Origin: Burkholderia sp. BCC1644 | GTDB lineage: Bacteria > Pseudomonadota > Gammaproteobacteria > Burkholderiales > Burkholderiaceae | NCBI RefSeq assembly: GCF_902833225.1 | Contig: NZ_CADFEI010000016.1 | Span: 124,001-188,000, forward strand | Length of the DNA stretch: 64,000 bases | Direction of reading: 5' to 3' | Shown here: positions 34,799 to 42,763 of the stretch, one piece after another | How positions within the stretch are numbered: the first letter of the stretch is position 1 | Layout: each line of letters begins with the position of its first letter | Notes under the pieces: generated by a model | Databases searched by the model: none | Told to the model about the DNA's origin: nothing | The model's input: only the letters and a program-made list of their open reading frames with translations | Made by a program: the position numbers and the translations under genes

Positions 34799-36394
34799 TC
34801 AATCGGCCGCGACGTGCGGCTCGATCTTGCGCCGCAGCGCGATCGGCGGCACGCGACGGCACTGCCACACCGACACCACGGCGACGACGGCCGCCATCGC
34901 GACGCCCAGGTGAATCGCACCGACGAGCGATTCACGGGCCGCTTCCAGCAGCAGCGCGCCATTATGCCCGGCACGCGTCAGCTCAGCGACGAGACCGCCC
35001 TGCGCCGCGCGATCGATCAGGATCTGCGGATCGGCGAGCTGCGCGTGCCACTGCATCGCATGATCGGCCGTCAGCGCGTTGCGCACGCCGCCCGAGTACA
35101 TCTGGTTGACGAGCGTGCCCGTCAGCGCGGTGCCGAGCATCCCGCCGACCATCCGCAGCGACTGCAGCAGCGCCGTCGCGATGCCGAGGTGCTCGCGGCC
35201 GGCTGCCTGCTGCGCGAATACGGTGAGGTTCGGCAATACGAAACCGAGCCCGATGCCGCCCGCGACCATCAGCGCCATCAGCATCCAGGTCGGCGTCGTG
35301 TGGGTCGACACGACGATGCCCGCGCACGCGATCGCGAACAGCACGAAGCCGACGTGCAGCATCGCGTTCGGATTGCGGATGCGCGTGACGACGCGGCCGT
35401 TCATGATGCTGCCGATCGTGATGAACACGACGAGCGGCGTGATCACGAGCCCCGCTTCCTTCGGCGACATCCCGAAGCCGCCCTGGAACAGCAGCGGCGC
35501 GTAGAACAGCAGCGAGAACATCGAGAAGCCGGCGAGGATCGCGAGCACGAACAGCGCCGACAGCGCGCGGTTGCCGAACATGTCGAACGGCAGGATCGGC
35601 TGCGCGCAGCGCTTCTCCCAGTGCCACAGGCCGACACCGGCCGCGACCGCGACGACGAGCAGCAAGGACGCCCAGCTCGCGACGCCGTACTTCGGCAGCC
35701 ATTCGACGAACAGCTGCAACGCGCCGAGCGACAGCGCGATCAGCAGCGCGCCCGGCCAGTCGAGCCGCATCTTGCGATCGTGCGCGACGTGGCGCAGGTG
35801 CGGCAGGTAGCGCCACACGAAGAACAGCGACAGCAGGCCGACCGGCAGGTTCACGTAGAACACCGAGCGCCAGCCGAACGACTGGGTCAGCACGCCGCCG
35901 AGCGACGGGCCGACCGCGTTCGCGATGCCGAACGCGGAGCTCATCAGCACCTGCCAGCGCAGCCGCACGACGGAATCGGGGAACAGGTCGGGAATGCACG
36001 CGAACGCGGTGCCGACCAGCATCCCGCCGCCGATCCCCTGCAGCCCGCGCGCAAGCACGAGGTACAGCATGTCGTTGGCCATCCCGCACAACACGGATGC
36101 AGCGGTGAACACGACGATCGACACGATCACGAACGGCTTGCGGCCGTAATAGTCGCCGAGCCGGCCGAAGATCGGCACCGTGATCACGGAACTGAGCAGG
36201 TACGAGGTCGCGACCCATGCGTACAGGTCGAAACCGCGAAGCTCGGCGACGATGGTCGGCAGCGCGGTGCCGACGACCGTCTGGTCGAGTGCGACCAGCA
36301 TGGTCACGAACGAGATCCCGATCATCGCCAGCAGCGATTCGCGGAACGGCAGGACTTGCCCGCTCGAATGATGGGCGGCAGTGTGGACGGCCAT
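34799..36394 (-). CDS. EmrB/QacA-type (DHA2) MFS drug exporter
   Basis: A 14-helix major facilitator of 531 residues. Visible are motif D1-like LVALDQTVVGTALPTIV in the first helix, motif A FGRLGDYYGRKPF between helices 2 and 3, and antiporter motif C around FGIANAVGPSLGGVL. This family expels hydrophobic drugs with proton influx and often pairs with an EmrA-like periplasmic adaptor, which is absent here. The ATG at 36394 (MAVHTAAHH) is chosen; a TTG ten codons upstream also lies in frame. No Shine-Dalgarno sequence is obvious for either. The MarR gene follows directly. Confidence 0.9.
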   Translation of the reverse strand: MAVHTAAHHSSGQVLPFRESLLAMIGISFVTMLVALDQTVVGTALPTIVAELRGFDLYAWVATSYLLSSVITVPIFGRLGDYYGRKPFVIVSIVVFTAASVLCGMANDMLYLVLARGLQGIGGGMLVGTAFACIPDLFPDSVVRLRWQVLMSSAFGIANAVGPSLGGVLTQSFGWRSVFYVNLPVGLLSLFFVWRYLPHLRHVAHDRKMRLDWPGALLIALSLGALQLFVEWLPKYGVASWASLLLVVAVAAGVGLWHWEKRCAQPILPFDMFGNRALSALFVLAILAGFSMFSLLFYAPLLFQGGFGMSPKEAGLVITPLVVFITIGSIMNGRVVTRIRNPNAMLHVGFVLFAIACAGIVVSTHTTPTWMLMALMVAGGIGLGFVLPNLTVFAQQAAGREHLGIATALLQSLRMVGGMLGTALTGTLVNQMYSGGVRNALTADHAMQWHAQLADPQILIDRAAQGGLVAELTRAGHNGALLLEAARESLVGAIHLGVAMAAVVAVVSVWQCRRVPPIALRRKIEPHVAAD

Positions 36395-36412
36395 TTTTTG
36401 TTGATGCAACTT

Positions 36413-36424
36413 TTGACGAGTCAA
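36413..36424. promoter_or_regulatory. candidate MarR operator upstream of the exporter
   Basis: TTGACGAGTCAA is a dyad with 5-base arms around GA, 19-30 bases upstream of the exporter ATG. It shares nine bases with the site upstream of the MarR gene. Confidence 0.5.
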
Positions 36425-36501
36425 ACAATCTCAAAATTCTAGCATGGCGGAGTAATCTAGGCTGGCGACGGTCAAACCGCCCCCGGCCGCCAAGGAGAAA
36501 G

Positions 36502-37344
36502 ATGGAACCGATTTCAATCACCCCCGCGACGACGCTTTCGCAGGAGGATCGGGACGCGCTGTGGCGCGCGAAGCAGGTGCTGGAAAGCCCGTCGCTGACG
36601 ATGAAGCTGACCGGCATGCTCGGCGCGCCGGTCGAGAAAATGATCGCGCGGTTGCCCGATTTCGCGACCGGCAAGATCAACGATGCGACACAGCTTGCGC
36701 TGCGCAAGTGCCTGAACATCGCGCTGCGCACGCTCGGCAAGCCGCCGGCGCCGGACGCCGAGCCCGACAAGCCGAGCAACCTGCTGCACAAGCTCGCGGT
36801 CGCGACGACCGGCGCGGCGGGCGGCGCGTTCGGTTTTCTCGCGTTGCCGGTCGAACTGCCGGTGACGACCACGCTGATCTTTCGCTCGGTGTGCGACATC
36901 GCGCGCAGCGAGGGCGAAGACCTGACGTCGGTCGATACGCAGTTGCAATGCCTGGCCGTGCTCGGCATGGGCGGCAACCCGGACAAGCAGGAAGAGGACG
37001 CCGATCTCGGCTATTTCGTACTGCGCGGCGCGCTTGCCCAGGCGATTTCGAAGGCGTCGTCGGACATCACGACGAAAGGGATCGCCGCGCACAGCTCGGC
37101 GGCCGTGTTCAAGCTCGTGCAGACGGTGGCGTCGCGCTTCTCGGTGCAGGTGACCGAGCAGATGGCCGCGAAGTCGATCCCGGCGATCGGCGCCGTGCTC
37201 GGCGCGACCGTCAACACGCTGTTCATCGACCACTTCCAGCAGATGGCACACGGCCACTTCACGGTGCGCCGGCTCGAGCGCAAGTACGGCTCGGTGGCCG
37301 TCAAGGCCGCCTATCAGGCGATCGACGCCTCGCCGACGCGCTGA
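36502..37344 (+). CDS. EcsC-family protein
   Basis: A 280-residue protein with an EcsC domain, named after a gene in a Bacillus ABC-transporter operon. Functions are unknown. A glycine/alanine-rich hydrophobic segment lies at AVATTGAAGGAFGFLALPVE and a second at IPAIGAVLGATVNTLFI; the remainder is amphipathic, so it may associate with membranes peripherally. The ATG at 36502 has a strong AGGAGA site. No ABC transporter is adjacent. Its last 31 bases overlap the 3' end of the opposing hydrolase gene. Confidence 0.82.
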   Translation: MEPISITPATTLSQEDRDALWRAKQVLESPSLTMKLTGMLGAPVEKMIARLPDFATGKINDATQLALRKCLNIALRTLGKPPAPDAEPDKPSNLLHKLAVATTGAAGGAFGFLALPVELPVTTTLIFRSVCDIARSEGEDLTSVDTQLQCLAVLGMGGNPDKQEEDADLGYFVLRGALAQAISKASSDITTKGIAAHSSAAVFKLVQTVASRFSVQVTEQMAAKSIPAIGAVLGATVNTLFIDHFQQMAHGHFTVRRLERKYGSVAVKAAYQAIDASPTR

Positions 37345-38276
37345 ACCGCACGCTCGACCGCGACGCGGCGCAGGAACGCGGCCGCGCGGTCGAGCGCGTC
37401 GCGCGCCTCCGGCACCATCGGCGTGTACAGCTGCCATACGTGCGGCATGTCCGGCCACACCTCGATCTCCACCGCCACGCCGGCCGCCTTCGCCTTCTCG
37501 GCGACGCGGCGCGAATCGTCGAGCAGCACTTCGGTGCTGCCGACCTGGATATACAGCGGCGGCAGGCCCGTGAAGTCCGCATAGAGCGGCGATGCGTACG
37601 GATGCGTCGCGGGCGCGTCGCCGAGGTACAGCTTCGCGGCCTTCGGCAGCGCCGCGCCGGCAAACATCGGATCGGCGCCGTCGTTCGTGCGCAACGTCGC
37701 GCCGGTGGCCGCAAGATCGGTCCACGGCGAGAACAGGATCGCGCCGGCCGGCAACGGCTCGCCACGGTCGCGCAGTGCGACGAGCGTCGCGAGCGCGAGG
37801 CCGCCGCCCGCCGAATCGCCGCCGAGCACGATCGACTCGGGCGGCGTGCCGAGCGCCAGCAGCTGCCGATAGGCGGCGAGCGCGTCGTCAAGCGCGGCGG
37901 GAAAGCGGTTTTCGGGCGCGAGCCGGTAGTCGAGCGAGAACGAGCGCACGCCCGCGCGCTTCGTCAGGCCGAACACGAGCGGCCGGTGGGTCCGCGTCGA
38001 ACAGAAGTAGTAACCGCCGCCGTGGAAGTACAGCAGCGTGCGGCCGGGCCCGCGACCCGCGCTTGCGTCGGTACGCTCGAGCCATTCGCCGCGCAGCGGC
38101 GCGTCGCCCGCGCCGTAGCACTGGCGCAGCCGGTAGCCCGACGGCGCGCGGCGCGGCACGACCATCCGCAAGTCGGTAAAGCGCCGCGCACGCGCGGGAT
38201 CGAGCACCTCGCGCGTGGTCTCGGGACGAAACTGCCAGCGCAGCAGCCAGCAGGCGAACTTGCTTTGCCAACTCAT
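37314..38276 (-). CDS. alpha/beta hydrolase of the hormone-sensitive-lipase family
   Basis: Esterase/lipase of 320 residues. The oxyanion motif HGGG is at residues 85-88 (LLYFHGGGYYF), the nucleophile Ser155 is in GGDSAGGG, and DMPHVWQLY near the C-terminus carries the catalytic histidine. This HSL-type arrangement usually acts on short acyl esters. There is no clear signal peptide; the N-terminal WQSKFACWLLRWQF is aromatic but short. The start at 38276 is the conserved-length choice. The gene converges on the EcsC gene with a 31-base overlap of coding ends, so antisense effects are possible. Confidence 0.87.
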   Translation of the reverse strand: MSWQSKFACWLLRWQFRPETTREVLDPARARRFTDLRMVVPRRAPSGYRLRQCYGAGDAPLRGEWLERTDASAGRGPGRTLLYFHGGGYYFCSTRTHRPLVFGLTKRAGVRSFSLDYRLAPENRFPAALDDALAAYRQLLALGTPPESIVLGGDSAGGGLALATLVALRDRGEPLPAGAILFSPWTDLAATGATLRTNDGADPMFAGAALPKAAKLYLGDAPATHPYASPLYADFTGLPPLYIQVGSTEVLLDDSRRVAEKAKAAGVAVEIEVWPDMPHVWQLYTPMVPEARDALDRAAAFLRRVAVERAVQRVGEASIA

Positions 38277-38365
38277 CGGACGCACTCCGTAATCGCAGTG
38301 TGACGATGGTACGTGCGAACGTTCCCGCACCGCTCGACAGGTGCCTCTACATCAAACGCCGGCGC

Positions 38366-38800
38366 TCAGTTCGCCGGCATCACCTGGCCGCGGATCTCGC
38401 CGGCCGGGTGCTCCTTCGTATGGACGTTGAAGTACCACTTGCCGCCCATCAGGTCGGTGACCTGCGCGTCGGTGAGTTCCTTCGAACCCTTGATCGGGCT
38501 CGCCAGCTCGTCCTTCGGAATCGGCACCTGCACGCCGGCGTTCTGGCCGACCGGCGCGGGCCCGTGGAAATGCGCGGCAGTGGCCGGCCCCGTGAGGTGT
38601 TCGTAAGTTGCGATCCACTGCAGCGTATGGGTGGCCGTGTCGTACGTGGCGTCGACGCTACCCGAACCCTTGGTCGCCGTCGGCGGCACTTCGCTCGACG
38701 GCTGGAGACTGGCAGACAGGCGCACCGTTTCGGCGGCGGCGCTGCCGGCGGCCAGCACGCCCGCGAGTAACGCAACCTGGAGCAAACGCAGCTTGAGCAT
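38366..38800 (-). CDS. secreted CHRD-domain protein
   Basis: A 144-residue protein with a signal peptide (MLKLRLLQVALLAGVLAAGS, likely cleaved after AAA) and one CHRD domain, named after chordin. Typical features are PPTATKGSGSVDATYD, TGPATAAHFHGPAP and the ending WYFNVHTKEHPAGEIRGQ. Such proteins are exported in bacteria, with unknown function. The start at 38800 has an AGGAGAGTCC site. It is the last gene of a leftward direction, with a 310-bp gap upstream that holds the small-RNA candidate on the other strand. Confidence 0.86.
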   Translation of the reverse strand: MLKLRLLQVALLAGVLAAGSAAAETVRLSASLQPSSEVPPTATKGSGSVDATYDTATHTLQWIATYEHLTGPATAAHFHGPAPVGQNAGVQVPIPKDELASPIKGSKELTDAQVTDLMGGKWYFNVHTKEHPAGEIRGQVMPAN

Positions 38801-38975
38801 GGACTCTCCTCGTACGACGTTGTACGCCGCCCGAACGGGGGCGCCAGATAGGATGGTAGTCGATCGCCGCGGTTGCGGCAGCCCACCGAACGGCCATGCT
38901 GCGAATCGTCGCAGCGCGGCGCGCAGCGTCGCGTCAGTCTGCGTCAACCTGGAACGGACCTTTGCAACCCGACGG

Positions 38976-39005
38976 CTGAATCCGCGCGCGGCCTTTCGCT
39001 ACACT
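38976..39005 (+). promoter_or_regulatory. weak promoter candidate for a small RNA
   Basis: On the plus strand CTGAAT (38976-38981) and TACACT (39000-39005) are 18 bases apart. Both are partial matches to consensus. They would start transcription near 39012, about 70 bases before the terminator end. Confidence 0.3.
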
Positions 39006-39011
39006 TCGTTT

Positions 39012-39083
39012 CACAGTTGCTTGTTTCCTTCGTCCGAAGGAGTCTGCGAGTATTCACGCGGCCACCCGGCCGCGTTTTTTTTT
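39012..39083 (+). ncRNA. candidate trans-acting small RNA
   Basis: Both flanking genes, the CHRD gene (38800 leftwards) and the class II aldolase (ends 39111), point left, yet a strong intrinsic terminator points right at 39057-39083. The 72 bases before its end contain a separate small hairpin (CCTTCG/CGAAGG at 39027-39040) and a pyrimidine-rich single-stranded stretch (TTGCTTGTTTCCTTCG), features common in Hfq-dependent small RNAs. No open frame with a ribosome-binding site fits. The 5' end is estimated from a weak promoter and is uncertain. Rejecting alternatives: readthrough terminator of an unseen gene. Confidence 0.5.
39057..39083 (+). terminator. strong rightward intrinsic terminator with no plus-strand gene upstream
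   Basis: CGCGGCC (39057-39063) pairs with GGCCGCG (39068-39074) over a 4-base loop and is followed by nine T. This is the best terminator in the window by tail length, yet the closest upstream gene on the plus strand ends at 37344. Confidence 0.9.
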
Positions 39084-39110
39084 GCGTGCGCCGCCGGCAC
39101 ACGCGGCATG

Positions 39111-39884
39111 TCACGCGCGATAGCCGGGATCGATGCGGTCGACGATACGCTGCAGCGCGTCGAACGCGTCCTGCCCCGCGCCATGCTTCGGATCGAAATT
39201 CAGCGAATCGCGCACGCATCCTTCGAGCACCGGCGGCGCGATCGGCAGCGCATCGCCGATCGCATGCGTCGCGACCTGCACCTCGCACGCGCGGTTGAGC
39301 AGCCACATCAGCGAGAACGTCTGCGCGAGCGTCGCGCCGATCGTCACCGGCCCGTGGTTGCGCAGCAGCAGCACGGGCCGCCCGCCCGCGCTCTCGACGA
39401 TGCGCCGCCCCTCCTCCAGATGCACGGTGATGCCCTCGAAGTCGTGATACGCGATCTTCCCGTACAGCTGCGCCGAATAGAAGTTGGAAAACGACAGCCC
39501 GTCACGCGAACAGCACACGGCCATCGTGGGCGTCGTATGGACGTGCATCACGCAGTGCGCGTCGGGCAGCGCCGCATGGATCGCGCTGTGGAACGTGAAG
39601 CCGGCCGGATTGATCGGCCAGTCGGAATGCCCGATCAGGTTGCCGTCGATGTCGATCTTCACGAGGTTCGACGCACATACCTCGCGGTAATGGAGTCCGA
39701 ACGGGTTGATCAGGAAATGCCCGTCCTCGTCCGGTACGCGCAGCGAAATGTGGTTGTAGATCAGCTCGGTCCAGCCGAGGTAATCGAAGATCCGGTAGGC
39801 GGCCGCGAGCTGCACGCGCGCCTGCCATTCGGCTTCGGAGAAGCGGGCCGGACGCGTGAACGGCTGGTTCGGTACACGTTGCAT
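39111..39884 (-). CDS. class II aldolase/adducin-family protein
   Basis: A 257-residue zinc-dependent aldolase-fold protein. Metal-ligand histidines appear in AIHAALPD, the VMHVHTTPT block and LLLRNHGPV. The N-terminal part has IYNHISLRVP and FLINPFGLHY, typical of the class II aldolase/adducin family, whose members cleave sugar phosphates (fuculose-, ribulose- or related). The true substrate is unknown. The ATG at 39884 has GGAG with six bases of spacing. An octanucleotide tandem repeat lies 37-84 bases upstream of the start, so its copy number could alter expression. Confidence 0.86.
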   Translation of the reverse strand: MQRVPNQPFTRPARFSEAEWQARVQLAAAYRIFDYLGWTELIYNHISLRVPDEDGHFLINPFGLHYREVCASNLVKIDIDGNLIGHSDWPINPAGFTFHSAIHAALPDAHCVMHVHTTPTMAVCCSRDGLSFSNFYSAQLYGKIAYHDFEGITVHLEEGRRIVESAGGRPVLLLRNHGPVTIGATLAQTFSLMWLLNRACEVQVATHAIGDALPIAPPVLEGCVRDSLNFDPKHGAGQDAFDALQRIVDRIDPGYRA

Positions 39885-39920
39885 GGGGAACTCCGGTTGC
39901 GGGTGTGCGTGGCGCGGGCC

Positions 39921-39968
39921 GTCGGGCCGTCGGGCCGTCGGGCCGTCGGGCCGTCGGGCCGTCGGGCC
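39921..39968. repeat. octanucleotide tandem repeat (GTCGGGCC) x 6
   Basis: Six perfect copies of GTCGGGCC lie head to tail, preceded by a partial copy (GGGCC at 39916-39920). The repeat is in non-coding DNA, in the leader or promoter region of the class II aldolase gene. Perfect copies of a short unit are typical of loci that gain or lose units by slipped-strand replication. Confidence 0.92.
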
Positions 39969-40030
39969 GTGTCGTCAGACTGCCATGCAGCCACTATAGT
40001 TGCGCGCACAACCATATCACCTTCCCCGCA

Positions 40031-40044
40031 CCGCGTTAACGCGG
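40031..40044. promoter_or_regulatory. 14-bp perfect palindrome CCGCGTTAACGCGG
   Basis: A self-complementary site 26 bases past the stop of the phospholipase D-like gene and about 150 bases upstream of the aldolase start. As it has no U-tract, an operator is more likely than a terminator. Confidence 0.4.
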
Positions 40045-40069
40045 GTTTAGCCGGAGCGCTTCCGTCCCC

Positions 40070-41695
40070 TTAAAGCTGGTCGTCGACCGGCAGCAGCATG
40101 AAGATGCCCGTCATCAGGTTGCGCATCAGCCCTGCGTGCGGATCGACGTGATAGGTCGCCGGCTTGCCGTCGTCGGTGCCCGTCCACTCGAGTTCGGGCG
40201 ACCCGCCGCCGGCCGGCGCGACGAGGCTCACGCGATAGCTTTCGTCCGGCTGCGTCGCGCGCGCGAAGATCTTCGCGACCTGCTCGGCGAGCGTCGGGCT
40301 ATGAATCACCAGCGCCAGTTCGGTATTCAGGTGCGCGGAACGCGGATCGAGGTTCATCGAGCCGATCACGAGGATCTTCCGGTCGATCACGTACGCCTTC
40401 GCGTGCAGGCTCGCGCGCGAACGCGATCCGAACAGGCGCGGACGCTGGCGACCCGGCTGCGCCTTGAACTCATACAGCTCGACGCCGCGCTGCAGCAGCG
40501 GCACGCGGTAGGGCCCGTAGCCGGCCTGCACGGCGACCGCGTCGGTCGCGGCGAGCGAATTCGTCAGGATCGCGACGCGCACGCCGCGCGCGGTCGTGTC
40601 GCCGAGGATCTTCACGCCCGCATCGTGCGGCACGAAGTACGGCGAGAACGCGAGGAATTCCTGCTGCGCGCCGCGCGTCAGCTCGACGAGCCGCTGCATC
40701 GGCGGGCTCACGTACGCGTCGGTCGGCTGCGCGACCTTGTCGGGCGCGTCGACCTTGAACTCGGCCGGCGCCCACACGAGCTCGAGTTCGTCGCGCGCAA
40801 TCTGCTGCGCGAGCGGCGTCGCATTCAGCGGCTTCGCGTTGTACGGTTCGGCGTTCTGGCGCCAATGGTTGCGCAGCTCGTCGCGCATCGCGTCGAGCTC
40901 CTTCGGATCGAAAGCCTGATGATTCAGCACGCGCAACGGATAGCTGCTCGCGCTCGACCAATACGTGTCGAAGCTCGCCGAGACGTCGTTCGTCACGGGG
41001 CCGGCGGCGAGCACGTCGAGGTCGCGAAACTGCAGCGTCGGGCTCGCGCTGAAGTATTCGTCGCCGAGATTGCGGCCGCCGACGATCGCGATCTGGTTGT
41101 CCGCGATCATCGCCTTGTTGTGCATCCGGCGCGTGAAGCTGTCGATCCGCGTGAAGAAGTTGGTCGTGCGCTCGACCATCCCCTGCCGCGACGCACCGAA
41201 CGGGTTGAACACGCGAATCTCGATGTTCGGGTGCGTGTTCAGCGCGGCCATCACGCGGTCGATGTCGCGGAAGTTCAGGTCGTCGACCAGCATCCGCACG
41301 CGCACGCCGCGATCGGCCGCGTACAGCGCCGCGGCGAGCAGCAGCTTGCCCGTCGTGTCCTCGGTCGCGATGTAGTACTGCATGTCGAGCGTCTTCGTCG
41401 CGGCGCGGGCGAGCGCGATGCGCATCTGCAGCGCCTGCGCGCCGTCGGCGAGCAGCCGGAAGCCCGACTGGCCCGGATGCGCGGCCTCGGGCGCGGCCAG
41501 CGCGTCGCGCAGCGGCGTCGCGGTATCGGGCGGCAGCGCGTGGGAAACCGGGCGATCGAGCGTGGTGGCGGGCGGATGCGTCGCGCACGCGGCGACGAGC
41601 GACAGCAGTACGCAAACGGCCAGCGCACGGGCCGGGCGGCATGCGGCACGCCATGACGGCGCGGCCGGCGCGCGCCGGATGAAAGACGTGAGCAC
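40070..41695 (-). CDS. phospholipase D-superfamily lipoprotein (cardiolipin-synthase-like)
   Basis: A 541-residue protein with an N-terminal signal ending in a lipobox (LLSLVAACATHPP), so it is probably lipid-anchored outside the cytoplasm. Two HKD motifs are present: HNKAMIADNQIAIVGGRNLG and HAKAYVIDRKILVIGSMNLD. This matches the periplasmic YmdC/ClsC-like or PLD-family nuclease-like group. It is distinct from the ClsB-type gene at 10.7 kb. A GTG at 41695 is chosen because GAGGAAG precedes it by a few bases. An ATG 12 codons upstream at 41731 lacks a site. The substrate may be phospholipid. Confidence 0.85.
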   Translation of the reverse strand: MLTSFIRRAPAAPSWRAACRPARALAVCVLLSLVAACATHPPATTLDRPVSHALPPDTATPLRDALAAPEAAHPGQSGFRLLADGAQALQMRIALARAATKTLDMQYYIATEDTTGKLLLAAALYAADRGVRVRMLVDDLNFRDIDRVMAALNTHPNIEIRVFNPFGASRQGMVERTTNFFTRIDSFTRRMHNKAMIADNQIAIVGGRNLGDEYFSASPTLQFRDLDVLAAGPVTNDVSASFDTYWSSASSYPLRVLNHQAFDPKELDAMRDELRNHWRQNAEPYNAKPLNATPLAQQIARDELELVWAPAEFKVDAPDKVAQPTDAYVSPPMQRLVELTRGAQQEFLAFSPYFVPHDAGVKILGDTTARGVRVAILTNSLAATDAVAVQAGYGPYRVPLLQRGVELYEFKAQPGRQRPRLFGSRSRASLHAKAYVIDRKILVIGSMNLDPRSAHLNTELALVIHSPTLAEQVAKIFARATQPDESYRVSLVAPAGGGSPELEWTGTDDGKPATYHVDPHAGLMRNLMTGIFMLLPVDDQL

Positions 41696-41902
41696 GGGAG
41701 CTTCCTCGACAGGCGGAACGACGGTCCGCATTCGCCGCGGCGCGCGGCTGGCGCGCGGTTCCGGCCGATTCTAGTGGGCGGCCGATGAACCGGTCAATCG
41801 CGCGGGCGGCACCCGGCGGCCCCCGGCAGCTCGCGCGCGGCGGCTTGCCGGGGGCGATGCCCGGGCACGCCTGGTTCGCCCGCTGGACGGGCCGTGACGC
41901 GA

Positions 41903-41917
41903 AGCGGTCCAACCAAT
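41903..41917. promoter_or_regulatory. degenerate second LldR-like site
   Basis: AGCGGTCCAACCAAT matches 12 of 15 bases of the perfect LldR-type operator near 42670 and lies one base beyond the lldR stop codon. It could be a remote second operator, or chance. Confidence 0.3.
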
Positions 41918-41918
41918 C

Positions 41919-42635
41919 TCACTGCGCATCGCCGCTGCGCTCGAAATGGCTGCGCACGTAATCGATATGCGTCTGCATCGCGGTGCGCGCCTCTTCGGGC
42001 CGCTGCGCGCAGATCGCGTCGCACACGACACGATGCTGCAGCAACAGCAGTTCGGACGCCTGCTCGTCGTGCGTCGTCATGCCCGCCACGTTGATCGAGA
42101 TGTGCTCGCGCAGCATCCCGATCACGCTCGTATGCAGGTGCAGGAACATCGTGTTGTGCGACGCGAGCGCGATCGCCTCGTGCAGCTTCGCGTCGGTCGC
42201 GGCTTCAACGGCCGCCGCGCCGTTCGCGTGCGCGGTTTCGAGCTCGCGCAGCAGCGTGCGGATCCGGCGCCGGTCGTTCGCATCCGCACGCAGCGCGGCG
42301 AAATACGCAGTCGCGCCTTCGAGCACGCGGCGGAATTCGAGGATGTCATCGCGCAGCGCCGGATGATCGGCGACCAGCTGGCCCCACGGCGACGCAATGC
42401 CCGCGCGCAGCTGGTCCGTCACGTAGACGCCCGCGCCGCGCCGGCTCTGCAGCAGCCCGCGCGCGACGAGCCGCTGCGTCGCCTCGCGCACCGTATTGCG
42501 GGCGACGCCGTACTGCTGCGCGAGCACGCGCTCGGCCGGCAGCCGCGCGCCGGCCGGCCAGGTGCCGTCGAGCAGCGCCGTCTCGATCTTGCGCATCACC
42601 ACTTCGGTCCGGCCTCGTGCCGTCATCGCTGCCAT
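41919..42635 (-). CDS. lldR: GntR/FadR-family regulator, LldR-like
   Basis: A 238-residue GntR-family regulator of the FadR (FCD) branch. The winged helix is IETALLDGTWPAGARLPAER followed by VLAQQYGVARNTVREATQRLV; the helical FCD ligand domain contains EFRRVLEGATAYFAALRADA and metal-ligand histidines such as HNTMFLHLH. In E. coli LldR responds to L-lactate. Divergent placement from lutA-lutC-lutB-lldP and a perfect operator in the intergenic region support this role. The start at 42635 (MAAMTARGRTE) has a GGGGAG site; the next upstream ATG would add 16 residues. Confidence 0.87.
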   Translation of the reverse strand: MAAMTARGRTEVVMRKIETALLDGTWPAGARLPAERVLAQQYGVARNTVREATQRLVARGLLQSRRGAGVYVTDQLRAGIASPWGQLVADHPALRDDILEFRRVLEGATAYFAALRADANDRRRIRTLLRELETAHANGAAAVEAATDAKLHEAIALASHNTMFLHLHTSVIGMLREHISINVAGMTTHDEQASELLLLQHRVVCDAICAQRPEEARTAMQTHIDYVRSHFERSGDAQ

Positions 42636-42669
42636 CGTCGCGTCTCCCCGCGGAATGCCTGTCGCGCCG

Positions 42670-42684
42670 ATTGGCCCAACCAAT
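42670..42684. promoter_or_regulatory. LldR-type operator of the lactate operon
   Basis: ATTGGCCCAACCAAT has perfect ATTGG/CCAAT arms around CCCAA, the form known for LldR/PdhR-type operators. It ends exactly one base before the -35 box of the lutA promoter, where a repressor (or activator) would contact RNA polymerase. Confidence 0.8.
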
Positions 42685-42713
42685 TTGAGCTGCGGCGCCG
42701 TCGCGGGAATTAT
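42685..42713 (+). promoter_or_regulatory. promoter of the lactate utilisation operon
   Basis: TTGAGC (42685-42690) and AATTAT (42708-42713) are 17 bases apart on the plus strand, each with four matches to consensus. Transcription would start near 42720, 44 bases before the lutA ATG. Confidence 0.6.
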
Positions 42714-42763
42714 GCAGCGAAATCGTCGACCCGCATGCCGGGCCGTCGCCTCTGGAGCGAGAC

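Noticed and set aside
39916..39968. CRISPR-like array
   Set aside because: The repeat unit is 8 bases with no spacers, so it is a simple tandem repeat.
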